The notes under the pieces: model-generated | The model's database searches: none | What the model was told of the DNA's origin: nothing | Seen by the model: the letters and a program-made list of their open reading frames with translations, nothing else | Part shown: positions 43,816-53,903 of the stretch, piece after piece | Numbering within the stretch: position 1 is the stretch's first letter | Layout of the letters: the number at the start of each line of letters is the position of its first letter | Translations under genes and position numbers: made by a program | DNA from: Batrachochytrium dendrobatidis JAM81 | Taxonomy: Eukaryota > Chytridiomycota > Chytridiomycetes > Rhizophydiales | Reading direction: 5' to 3' | NCBI RefSeq assembly: GCF_000203795.2 | Contig: NW_006281112.1 | Span: 628,291 to 692,290 of the forward strand | Length of the DNA: 64,000 nucleotides

Positions 43816-44398
43816 TTTTATTCCGACACTCCAAGTTTGGTTGACATAAACTAGTCATCTTTCTGTATTTTACGACTGCCTTTAAAATGTACAATAATTA
43901 AACATTTTAGTGATTACTACAAATCAATACTTTTAGTTGAACATAAAGTCTATTATACAATGCAACTATCATTTTAAACCTCCCTTTTTGTATAGCCATA
44001 CGTTATACCATCACCAAATTTGAACCAGGTCCATTCTAATTTGGTGATTGAGTTTGGCTGGTTTGGTGTCGTCAATAGTACTCTGCACACACTTATTATT
44101 GTATTCTGAATTTCAGATACGTTTGGATTCGAGTTCAGTGATGATTGTAAGTTTGGTTTGTAGGAAAGAAGAATTGGAGATTGAACAAGTGGGATTGCCT
44201 GAAGCTGTGATGTGAGCATTTGTTGAGTTGCTCCACATAGAAATGAATACAATGGAAATCAGTAAACTCTAGTGAGTTCAAAGGCAGTGCTGTTTAGCAC
44301 ATTTAGTGGAAATTGAAACGAATATACCATGAGACTGATTGTTTACTATGCACCGACTCCCTTATTCAGTGTTCCAGTCGACGTGAATATGGCTGTAA
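43816..44398 (-). repeat. 0.58-kb repeat X, copy 1
   Basis: The first of three near-identical copies (others at 46985-47565 and, inverted, 48670-49253). It runs from TTTTATTCCGACACTCC to GTCGACGTGAATATGGCTGT (AA). In this copy the reading frame seen in copy 3 is broken upstream of CGATQQMLTSQLQ by a TAG, leaving 92 codons from an internal Met. Confidence 0.8.
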
Positions 44399-44741
44399 GC
44401 CTGAATTACAGCTGAAAACAAGAGATGGAATGCTTGGATACCTGTATAAGGGTGATTTGTAAATGGAATTAAATCTCGACAAGTCTCGCATTTACTGCTA
44501 CTATTAGCATAACCTCAAGCATGCTATTGGCTAGCGTATATGCCTTGATGCCAAAAAAGTGAACTAATTGCTGTTATGAAAATGCAGTCAATACAAATGC
44601 TTATTCCTGAATAATTATTGGTCATTTATTCGTGTAGCTACCAAAGGGCCACTATTGCAAGCAAAAATGCACCTGCTGCTGTTGGGCTCTCAATCAGGGC
44701 TGCAACACGCCTTCATCTCCAGCAACCTGTGTTGGATCTAC
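44399..44741 (+). repeat. Repeat S, copy 1
   Basis: About 340 bases repeated in inverse orientation at 48326-48669, in both cases adjoining repeat X at the GGCTGTAAGCCTGAATTACAGC junction. A weak frame (SKNAPAAVGLSIRAATRL) is shared by both copies but has no identified family. Confidence 0.7.
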
Positions 44742-44947
44742 TACACTTGAACAAACCATTTCAATATTATCCAACACACTAGACTATTGACTGTCATTCA
44801 AAAAACCATATAAATCCTTGTATTTTTGTTTATTAAGATTTGTAAAGGATGAACTTGAATTATCATCAAGATAGCATCTATTTAAGCAATACACAATATG
44901 CATTTGAAAGAGTTGAACCGATCATGTCAAACTGTTTTAGCAATGGA

Positions 44948-46717
44948 TCAGGGCTCAAATAAAGCATCAGAATCTCGGATTTTGGGGAAACGACCTTCAA
45001 CAGCTGGCGTGATGGTTCCACGACGCTCAATGCACATTGCCAATGAATCTGCAATCAACTCGTCAGACTTGTAAGCAATAGGCGGTATCATGTTATCACC
45101 TCCTTCTGCAATATAATCCAGAGTGTAGAAATTGTACAAGGTATCCATCTCCAAAGGTTTACCGCCTACAAGAACTTTGGTGATTTTGCTACCAATAGGT
45201 TTCTTGGAGTCAAAATCAAACGTCAAGCCAGAATACTGAGGGACAGTAATGATACTTTTTTTCAAAATGGGATTGTACATGGCTGCAGAGTTTTCAAGAA
45301 GTTTCATGATTTGCTTGCCCGAGTATTTAAAACTTGCGACCACACTGCCAAACGGTGCAATGATCATGATATCGGCATGGGACACTGGTCCCTTGAGAAT
45401 AGATGCTCGGATTGCACCAGAGTTCACCATGGCGATTTGAGCACCTTCCTCTTTATGATTTTCAATCATACAATCAGTCACTAGATTTCCAAATGCACAC
45501 TCACCAGTAATGCAGTCTTCAACAAGGAAATCTCCCAAAGATTTGCCAAGAATTTTTTCAGAAAGACTCGAAAAAGATTCACGAAGCTTATCTACTTTGG
45601 CTTGGTATTCGGGATTGGGCGTAAACTGTTGATCAAGAAGTATGGGATCGCCTTTAGGTGGTTTCATGTTGTCAAACAAATCCCATTCAAGTTCGAGATA
45701 TCCAAGATAATCGCCAAAACGGTGAGCCTGGACCACATAGGTATCCTTTCCTTCAAGATTCTTTACCACAGTTGGATACAGACCCTCGACATTAGGAAGC
45801 GATGTGTCTTTCAAGAGAAGAGAGTGCGAGTGTCCACCAACAATGAGCTGGACTCCCTTGGTATTTTGGGCAAGATACTGGTCCTGGTGATATCCATTGT
45901 GAGAAACACAAATGATACGCTTAATGCCCTGGCTGTGCAGTTCGTCGACATATTTCTGGACTGGCGCAACAGGATCGTAAAACTTGACATCCCTTCCTCC
46001 AGTGGTAATCTCTGCAGTTGTCTTGGTAATGTATCCAATAATGGCAAGAGAGTACTTTTCCAAGTAGATATATGGCACGACACCTGCATCTTTAAGCCTT
46101 GGCGCTGTCGTCAACTCAATATTGGATGAAAGAGCTGGGAAATTGAGTGATTTGATAAAGTCGGCTAGATAACCGACACCACGATCAAACTCGTGGTTTC
46201 CTAAAGACATGGCATCATATTTCAGATCATTCATGAATTCAGCAGATGGCTTTCCACCAAATATATTGAAAAACATGGTGCCTTGGAATTGATCGCCTGC
46301 ATCCAGCATCAAAACGTCCTTGGCATTTTTTCGAATCTGGTCAACAGCTGTTTTGATACGAGCTATACCACCATAGCAAGTGTTTGCGTCAATTTCTGCC
46401 TGAGAGCAGTCCACACCGCCAACATTAAACTGGTCAAGATGAGCGTGTATATCTAAAACAGTGACATGATAAAATCAGTACAGATTTTCGTGAATTGTCA
46501 TCAATAGCTTAATATTCAAACCATATTGTCTACAAACTATGGCTTGATGAAACGTAGTTTAGCAATCCATCTATTTCAACTCACCATTTGTATGAACAAG
46601 TGTAATTTTGTTGGGTGCGAATCCGTTTGGACGAATTGAAGTTCCAGCCTTTGTTGGAACAGCAACAGTATAGCTAACAGCAAGAGCAAATATGACTGAG
46701 AATAGTGAAGAATTCAT
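44948..46717 (-). CDS. Secreted 5'-nucleotidase/UshA-family metallophosphoesterase, copy 1
   Basis: Two exons split by an intron of about 133 bases within the first metal motif (HTN/DIHAHL). MNSSLFSVIFALAVSYTVAV is a signal peptide. Metallophosphoesterase motifs: HTNDIHAHL, LDAGDQFQGTMF, SLGNHEFDRG, CVSHNGYH and VGGHSHSLLL. The C-terminal 5'-nucleotidase domain shows FGNLVTDCMIENHK, MVNSGAIRASI and FKYSGKQIMKLLENS. Such enzymes hydrolyse extracellular nucleotides, giving nucleoside and phosphate. I start at 46717 rather than the in-frame Met at 46795, because the latter lies upstream of a TATATAAA box. It differs from copy 2 at very few residues (for example Ile for Thr in FFNIFGG, Glu for Asp in IAEGG). 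No GPI signal is evident, so it is probably soluble or wall-bound. Confidence 0.92.
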
Positions 46718-46762
46718 GATTGAGATTTGGATGATGGTAGTTTGATATCGTGAAGTCTGCCA

Positions 46763-46770
46763 TTTATATA
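46763..46770 (-). promoter_or_regulatory. TATA box of 5'-nucleotidase copy 1
   Basis: TATATAAA on the minus strand about 50 bases upstream of the chosen ATG (46717), mirrored exactly in copy 2. Confidence 0.5.
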
Positions 46771-46984
46771 GGAAATTCAGTGCATGCTTTCGCAAAAAGT
46801 GAATACATATGGTTTCACCCGCCCTGATTTCAAAACTGTAGCTAAAATGATGATCAGCAGATTTTTTGTATGGAATGCTGTGCGAAATACATACATGGCT
46901 GCTAAACTCCCTTTTTATCCCATTGCCACTAGCTGTAACTAAATTTAGAAAGTATTTGAATAGGATCTATAATTGGAAAGTTGT

Positions 46985-47565
46985 TTTTATTCCGACACTC
47001 CAAGTTTGGTTGACATAAACTAGTCATTTTTCTGTATTTTACGACTGCCTTTAAAATGTACAATAATTAAACATTCTAATGATTACTACAAATCAATACT
47101 TTTAGTTGAACATAGTCTATTATACAATGCAACTATCATTTTAAACCTCCCTTTTTGTATAGCCATACGTTATACCATCACCAAATTTGAACCAGATCCA
47201 TTCTAATTTGGTGATTGAGTTTGGCTGGTTTGGTGTCGTCAATAGTACTCTGCACACACTTATTATTGTATTCTGAATTTCAGATACGTTTGGATTCGAG
47301 TTCATTAATGATTGTAAGTTTGGTTTGTAGGAAAGAAGAATTGGAGATTGAACGAGTGGGATTGACTGAAGTTGTGATGTGAGCATTTGTTGAGTTGCTC
47401 CACATAGAAATGAGTATAATGGAAATCAGTAACCTTTAGTGAGTTCAAAGGCAGTGCTGTTTAGCACATTTAGTGGAAATTGAAACGAATATACCATGAG
47501 ACTGATTGTTTACTATGCACCGACTCCCTTATTCAGTGTTCCAGTCGACGTGAATATGGCTGTAA
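46985..47565 (-). repeat. 0.58-kb repeat X, copy 2
   Basis: Nearly identical to copy 1 and copy 3. Here the shared reading frame is stopped by TGA in place of the TGG of copy 3 (GGTTACTGATTTCC). On its outer side it is followed by TTAGCCC rather than repeat S, so the X boundary at GGCTGTAA is sharp. Confidence 0.8.
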
Positions 47566-48325
47566 TTAGCCCTTGGCTGTTTACTCGATTTGTCAAGAAT
47601 CTGTAAACGCTTCGAATAAACGTGTTTGGTTCACCAACTAGTCAATTGATTGCAGTGCTCGTGTATGAAGCTTCAATGAATCCATACTTGTTTGAAATAA
47701 AAAATATCTTTTGAATTACTAAATATTGTACATTTTATGCTGGTTGAATATTTGATTAAAACCATTAACTGCAACTGTGACAATGTATGGTACAAGGTCA
47801 TGGATGTTGAAATGGAAATAAGATTGTCATATGATATTAAATGAGATTGATGGCGATATCGTGGGTTTGAAATGAAATGCACTATTTATTGGTCAATTGG
47901 GTTAATAGAAATGATACCACTGAGAAATTCGCATTTGATCTATCTGAGCACCAGGAGTAAATTGTTTTGGAGTTTTGGTACATCTTTCCACATTTGAAAC
48001 GACAGCTCAAGTTTGAGCAAACACATCTTTAATCTTTAAAAATACTATGCACGCAAAACTGAAAGCATTCAATATTGAAGCCAACTAGTGATTGGCATGC
48101 TTGAGTTTGAAAAGTGATCATGTCTAGTAAATATCTTATGCAGGTTTCGTGATCGGTTTTGTGCTGTTACGAGGTTTTAGGAACCCAGAACTGAATGTTT
48201 ACGTCAAGCCATAACATGACAGCTATAGACTTGACAACAATGGACTGGTTGATGAGTAGTTTAGCCATATTATTGGTATGCATTTGAAATTGAAGTCGGC
48301 CGAAACATTGGGTTTTAGAAATTCG
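47566..48325. other. Spacer of the inverted duplication
   Basis: About 760 unique bases between repeat X copy 2 and repeat S copy 2. A 69-codon frame at 47673-47882 (minus) has no recognisable features. No gene is supported. Confidence 0.45.
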
Positions 48326-48669
48326 TGTAGATCTAACACAGGTTGCTGGAGATGAAGGCGTGTTGCAGCCCTGATTGAGAGTCCAACAGCAGCAGGTGCA
48401 TTTTTGCTTGCAATAGTGGCCCTTTGGTAGCTACACGAATAAATGACCAATAATTATTCAGAAATAAGCATTTGTATTGGCTGCATTTTCATAACAGCAA
48501 TTGGTTCACTTTTTTGGCATCAAGGCATATATGCTAGCCAATAGCATGCTTGAGGTTATGCTAATAGTAGCAGTAAATGCGAGACTTGTCGAGATTTAAT
48601 TCCATTTACAAATCACCCTTATACAGCTATCCAAGCATTCCATCTCTTGTTTTCAGCTGTAATTCAGGC
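48326..48669 (-). repeat. Repeat S, copy 2 (inverted)
   Basis: Reverse complement of 44399-44741. It joins repeat X directly through TTCAGGCTTACAGCC. Confidence 0.7.
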
Positions 48670-49253
48670 TTACAGCCATATTCACGTCAACTGGAACACT
48701 GAATAAGGGAGTCGGTGCATAGTAAACAATCAGTCTCATGGTACATTCGTTTCAAATTCCACTAAATGTGCTAAACAGCACTGCCTTTGAACTCACTAAA
48801 GGTTACTGGTTTCCATTGTATTCATTTCTATGTGGAGCAACTCAACAAATGCTCACATCACAACTTCAGTCAATCCCACTCGTTCAATCTCCAATTCTTC
48901 TTTCCTACAAACCAAACTTACAATCATTACTGAACTCGAATACAAACGTATCTGAAATTCAGAATACAATAATAAGTGTGTGCAGAGTACTATTGACGAC
49001 ACCAAACCAGCCAAACTCAATCACCAAATTAGAATGGACCTGGTTCAAATTTGGTGATGGTATAACGTATGGCTATACAAAAAGGGAGGTTTAAAATGAT
49101 AGTTGCATTGTATAATAGACTTTATGTTCAACTAAAAGTATTGATTTGTAGTAATCATTAGAATGTTTAATTATTGTACATTTTAAAGGCAGTCGTAAAA
49201 TACAGAAAAATGACTAGTTTATGTCAACCAAACTTGGAGTGTCGGAATAAAAA
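48670..49253 (+). repeat. 0.58-kb repeat X, copy 3
   Basis: The inverted copy within the right arm. It is the only one of three with an uninterrupted reading frame of 118 codons. Confidence 0.8.
48738..49094 (+). CDS. Hypothetical 118-residue frame in repeat X
   Basis: Starts MVHSFQIPLNVLNSTAFEL and ends ITYGYTKREV. No domain is recognised. The same frame is present in the other two copies but broken (TAG or TGA near the GYWFPLYS stretch), so either this copy is the ancestral intact one or all are remnants of a longer protein. The right part (SEIQNTIISVCRVLLTTPNQ, KLEWTWFKFGDG) is identical or nearly so in all three. Confidence 0.3.
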   Translation: MVHSFQIPLNVLNSTAFELTKGYWFPLYSFLCGATQQMLTSQLQSIPLVQSPILLSYKPNLQSLLNSNTNVSEIQNTIISVCRVLLTTPNQPNSITKLEWTWFKFGDGITYGYTKREV

Positions 49254-49466
49254 CAACTTTCCAATTATAGATCCTATTCAAATACTTTCTAAATTTAGTT
49301 ACAGCTAGTGGCAATGGGATAAAAAGGGAGTTTAGCAGCCATGTATGTATTTCGCACAGCATTCCATACAAAAAATCTGCTGATCATCATTTTAGCTACA
49401 GTTTTGAAATCAGGGCGGGTGAAACCATATGTATTCACTTTTTGCGAAAGCATGCACTGAATTTCC

Positions 49467-49474
49467 TATATAAA
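49467..49474 (+). promoter_or_regulatory. TATA box of 5'-nucleotidase copy 2
   Basis: TATATAAA 46 bases before the ATG at 49520. It lies inside the frame that would start at 49442, arguing against that upstream start. Confidence 0.5.
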
Positions 49475-49519
49475 TGGCAGACTTCACGATATCAAACTAC
49501 CATCATCCAAATCACAATC

Positions 49520-51289
49520 ATGAAGTCTCCACTATTCTCAGTCATATTTGCTCTTGCTGTTAGCTATACTGTTGCTGTTCCAACAAAGGCTGGAACTTCA
49601 ATTCGTCCAAACGGATTCGCACCCAACAAAATTACACTTGTTCATACAAATGGTGAGTTGAAATAGATGGATTGCTAAACTACGTTTCATCAAGTCATAG
49701 TTTGTAGACAATATGGTTTGAAAATTAAGCTATTGATGACAATTCACGAAAATCTGTACTGATTTTATCATGTCACTGTTTTAGATATACACGCTCATCT
49801 TGACCAGTTTAATGTTGGCGGTGTGGACTGCTCTCAAGCAGAAATTGACGCAAACACTTGCTATGGTGGTATAGCTCGTATCAAAACAGCTGTTGACCAG
49901 ATTCGAAAAAATGCCAAGGACGTTTTGATGCTGGATGCAGGCGATCAATTCCAAGGCACCATGTTTTTCAATACATTTGGTGGAAAGCCATCTGCTGAAT
50001 TCATGAATGATCTGAAATATGATGCCATGTCTTTAGGAAACCACGAGTTTGATCGTGGTGTCGGTTATCTAGCCGACTTTATCAAATCACTCAATTTCCC
50101 AGCTCTTTCATCCAATATTGAGTTGACGACAGCGCCAAGGCTTAAAGATGCTGGTGTCGTACCGTATATCTACTTGGAAAAGTACTCTCTTGCCATTATT
50201 GGATACATTACCAAGACAACTGCAGAGATTACCACTGGAGGAAGGGATGTCAAGTTTTACGATCCTGTTGCGCCAGTCCAGAAATATGTCGACGAACTGC
50301 ACAGCCAGGGCATTAAGCGTATCATTTGTGTTTCTCACAATGGATATCACCAGGACCAGTATCTTGCCCAAAATACCAAGGGAGTCCAGCTCATTGTTGG
50401 TGGACACTCGCACTCTCTTCTCTTGAAAGACACATCGCTTCCTAATGTCGAGGGTCTGTATCCAACTGTGGTAAAGAATCTTGAAGGAAAGGATACCTAT
50501 GTGGTCCAGGCTCACCGTTTTGGCGACTATCTTGGATATCTCGAACTTGAATGGGATTTGTTTGACAACATGAAACCACCTAAAGGCGATCCCATACTTC
50601 TCGATCAACAGTTTACGCCCAATCCCGAATACCAAGCCAAAGTAGATAAGCTTCGTGAATCTTTTTCGAGTCTTTCTGAAAAAATTCTTGGCAAATCTTT
50701 GGGAGATTTCCTTGTTGAAGACTGCATTACTGGTGAGTGTGCATTTGGAAATCTAGTGACTGATTGTATGATTGAAAATCATAAAGAGGAAGGTGCTCAA
50801 ATCGCCATGGTGAACTCTGGTGCAATCCGAGCATCTATTCTCAAGGGACCAGTGTCCCATGCCGATATCATGATCATTGCACCGTTTGGCAGTGTGGTCG
50901 CAAGTTTTAAATACTCGGGCAAGCAAATCATGAAACTTCTTGAAAACTCTGCAGCCATGTACAATCCCATTTTGAAAAAAAGTATCATTACTGTCCCTCA
51001 GTATTCTGGCTTGACGTTTGATTTTGACTCCAAGAAACCTATTGGTAGCAAAATCACCAAAGTTCTTGTAGGCGGTAAACCTTTGGAGATGGATACCTTG
51101 TACAATTTCTACACTCTGGATTATATTGCAGACGGAGGTGATAACATGATACCGCCTATTGCTTACAAGTCTGACGAGTTGATTGCAGATTCATTGGCAA
51201 TGTGCATTGAGCGTCGTGGAACCATCACGCCAGCTGTTGAAGGTCGTTTCCCCAAAATCCGAGATTCTGATGCTTTATTTGAGCCCTGA
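49520..51289 (+). CDS. Secreted 5'-nucleotidase/UshA-family metallophosphoesterase, copy 2
   Basis: The inverted twin of the gene at 44948-46717, with the same two-exon structure (intron about 49654-49786, HTN/DIHAHL). The signal peptide is MKSPLFSVIFALAVSYTVAV. All metal-binding motifs (DIHAHL, LDAGDQ, GNHEFD, GGHSHS) and the C-terminal nucleotide-binding domain are intact. Both copies therefore look functional, and substitutions are few and mostly conservative. Two active copies would raise the dose of extracellular nucleotide hydrolysis; this is inference. Confidence 0.92.
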
Positions 51290-51498
51290 TCCATTGCTAA
51301 AACAGTTTGACATGATCGGTTCAACTCTTTCAAATGCATATTGTGTATTGCTTAAATAGATGCTATCTTGATGGTAATTCAAGCTCATCCTTTACAAATC
51401 TTAATAAACAAAAATACAAGGATTTATATGGTTTTTTGAATGACAGTCAATAGTCTAGTGTGTTGGATAATATTGAAATGGTTTGTTCAAGTGTAGTG

Positions 51499-52761
51499 AA
51501 TCCAAGTCATGTATGCTAATCCTGTGATGAGATTAAATCAGGATACTCGGCATGTATCGAGTTGATGGTGTAGCAAATATTACTGGCTGTTGTCTGATGA
51601 TATATTATAGAGTTGGATTTGTAAAGTGAACACTGCTGGTAATTGAACTGCAGTATCTAGCATATTGTTTTGAATACTTTTGACTCCAAGTGCTTGATTG
51701 CGATTGCGATTGCAGGTGCAGGTGCACTTATAAACCAAATGTGTTTTGAGCGATTCATACACTCCATTCATATCTGTTTTACCCCACTTGCTCAATACAT
51801 GTGAAATGAATGCAATTATTGGTTTATCAATCACTGATCCTGTGCTACAAGCCATGTGTATATTTATTGCATGTATTACATCATATCTCATTCCGATTGT
51901 TGGGCTAGTTCATCTATTTTGGTCTCCGTTTGGTATTTGATTTGATACTCCATTTGGCATTCCATTGTTTCATTGATGCTGTAAAGTCGAAACATTGTTT
52001 TGGAGTCTGTTGAAAATGGATTCTGGATAGCATTGCCAGTCTACAGCCATCAGACACTGTTTCCTGAACCAACCTGCTCCATTATGCTTATCAATTGATT
52101 TTGATACTAGTACTATATATTAGCATATCTACCACACCAAGTTTGGCACATGCAAAGCAAACTGATTGGCAAGACAATGACTTTGTATAACTATAAAATC
52201 ATGCATGGCGAATATGCAATTCAATCTGATGCAACTTTACTTGTCGAAGCTCGAGTGATGTCCTATATGACCAATAGGATCACATCAGGACATACTCATT
52301 CAACCCTAATCCTGACCATGTTATTTTCAGCAATCCCTGTGATCTGATGTGGTTTAGTAGCAAGCAGCCAATCTTGAGTTTAGGGAGGAAAATCCCTTGA
52401 CAATATCACACCAAAATCAATCAGTTTATCCCATATGCTCTGGTTGTCGAATGTCAATGTTTCAAGAGACACAAAAAGCATATGTTGACTAAGAATGGTA
52501 TACTAGTCAGGTCTTGGAGTTGCCCGTCAGTGTACAGGATTCAGTGAATGGTAGCCGCCCTTTGGTCAAATACAAGTCTGTGTAAACTCGATTACTAAAC
52601 TTGAATAAAACAGATGGGACGACACAGTCCGGTTCAATTGTGAGGCGTGTTGTAACCTTTCATATAGTTTGTGACCCACAAAGCTTTCGTGTAATTACTA
52701 AAATAGTTTATCCATGTGGACAATGCTTTGACAACACACTCCACTGTTACTCCTTGTCGAG
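51499..52761. other. Gene-poor region, about 1.3 kb
   Basis: No gene, RNA or repeat recognised. Short unsupported frames occur on both strands. A (GCGATT)/(GCAGGT) mini-repeat is at about 51698-51725. Confidence 0.45.
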
Positions 52762-52768
52762 TATAAAA
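52762..52768 (+). promoter_or_regulatory. TATA box before secreted basic protein gene
   Basis: TATAAAA 88 bases upstream of the ATG at 52856. Confidence 0.45.
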
Positions 52769-52855
52769 CATGCAAGCAGTCCCATTTTGAAAACTATACC
52801 GACACTGAAATCAATACACTAGAGCCGATTAACACATTCCAGATAATACAGCATA

Positions 52856-53557
52856 ATGAAACTTGTTCAATGGAGTATTGTTCTTGGGTTTTCTAGCATG
52901 GCTCTTGCAGCTGTTCCTTCTGATAGCCCAGAAGATAACCCCAACTTGCAGCGTCGTGCATTGGAATTGGAATTACCAGAACAAGATGTGCACATGTTTG
53001 CTCGCTCGCCTATGCCACAAGTTCTGGATAGTGATTCTATGCCTGGAGGTTCAGGTCAATCAGACAGTTTGAGTCAGAGACGTTTAATACGACAGCAAAA
53101 CTTGGAGAAAATAGAAAGAATGACAGTGGAACGGGACAAACTACAAAAATCTTTAGATGCGAAAAGAGCGAAACTCAGATCGGGACTCAGTCCAAACGAT
53201 CCAGATTGGATGAGCCCGGGGTTAAAGAAAAGCTTGGGGATGGTTCAAAAAGCAAAAGAGAAGCAGGAACAAAAAGCGGCACGTAAGTTGAGGAAACAGT
53301 CGGAGAATCAGAACCAAGGACGAAAAAAGGGATTAATGAGTCGTATAAGAGGAGCATTTAAAGGAAAACCAAAAGGTACGCCAAGTGCGACAAAGGCTCA
53401 AAAGAAAGCTGCTAGAGCTGCCAGACATGAGCGCATAGATAAAAAGTACGATACCAGAATGCAGCGTTTGAAGGAAAAGCAAGCTGCCAGAGCTCAGGTC
53501 ATAGCACAAAAGAGAGCGCAGTTTTCTAGCTCTTTTGGAAAAATGATGGGAAAGTAA
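52856..53557 (+). CDS. Secreted, strongly basic coiled-coil protein (candidate effector)
   Basis: A single-exon gene of 233 residues. Residues 1-19 (MKLVQWSIVLGFSSMALAA) form a signal peptide. Residues 20-75 are acidic with an internal QRRAL dibasic site. The rest is highly basic and helical (RLIRQQNLEKIERMTVERDK, KEKQEQKAARKLRKQ, KKGLMSRIRGAFKGKPKG, KKAARAARHERIDKKYDTRM). There are no Cys outside the signal region. I do not recognise a family. The context (secreted enzymes, repeats, TATA promoter) suggests a lineage-specific secreted protein that could act on host or environment; no activity can be read from it. Confidence 0.65.
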   Translation: MKLVQWSIVLGFSSMALAAVPSDSPEDNPNLQRRALELELPEQDVHMFARSPMPQVLDSDSMPGGSGQSDSLSQRRLIRQQNLEKIERMTVERDKLQKSLDAKRAKLRSGLSPNDPDWMSPGLKKSLGMVQKAKEKQEQKAARKLRKQSENQNQGRKKGLMSRIRGAFKGKPKGTPSATKAQKKAARAARHERIDKKYDTRMQRLKEKQAARAQVIAQKRAQFSSSFGKMMGK

Positions 53558-53903
53558 CAGATGTCAAGTCCAAGTAACTACATTAATTTCAATCTCAATA
53601 AATAATACAATGTTAGATTCGAACAAGATTGTTGTATGTGTTTGAATAGTGATGTTTAACTGACATGAATCAATATCGATCATTTGTAAAAATCAGCTTG
53701 TTTTTAATAAACTGTAAACCAACTTGCACTACACGAATGATAGTGTCGTGCCTGCAAGTGTAGACTGACTGCCAGATGACAGTATACTATTAGTCTATTA
53801 ACACTAACCAAATAATCATTACCAATACCAATACAAACTGTTTACATTTTTACAATATACTTTCATTTAATAAATTGTAAAAGCCATTACTAAACTTGAG
53901 CAT
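53558..53903. other. Short intergenic region between convergent genes
   Basis: About 345 AT-rich bases. No gene or repeat is seen. Confidence 0.45.

Larger units (their letters stand above)
44740..47565 (-). repeat. Left arm of a 2.8-kb inverted duplication
   Basis: This arm contains, in minus orientation, repeat X, a promoter, the secreted 5'-nucleotidase gene and its 3' flank. The right arm at 48670-51498 is its near-identical reverse complement (2826 and about 2829 bases). About 1.1 kb separates the arms, of which 340 bases next to the right arm is repeat S. Confidence 0.88.
48670..51498 (+). repeat. Right arm of the 2.8-kb inverted duplication
   Basis: Reverse complement of the left arm at 44740-47565. 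The order here is repeat X, promoter, 5'-nucleotidase gene and 3' flank up to TTCAAGTGTAGTG. High identity continues through introns and flanks, indicating a recent event or ongoing gene conversion. Confidence 0.88.

Noticed and set aside
48223..48450. 75-codon minus frame across repeat S
   Set aside because: Its N-terminal part is shared with the other S copy, but it has no domain and no conserved start; treated as repeat sequence.
49442..49519. Upstream Met as start of the 5'-nucleotidase (same in the other copy at 46795)
   Set aside because: The extra 26 codons include the TATATAAA box and would hide the signal peptide; the downstream Met gives a clean signal sequence.
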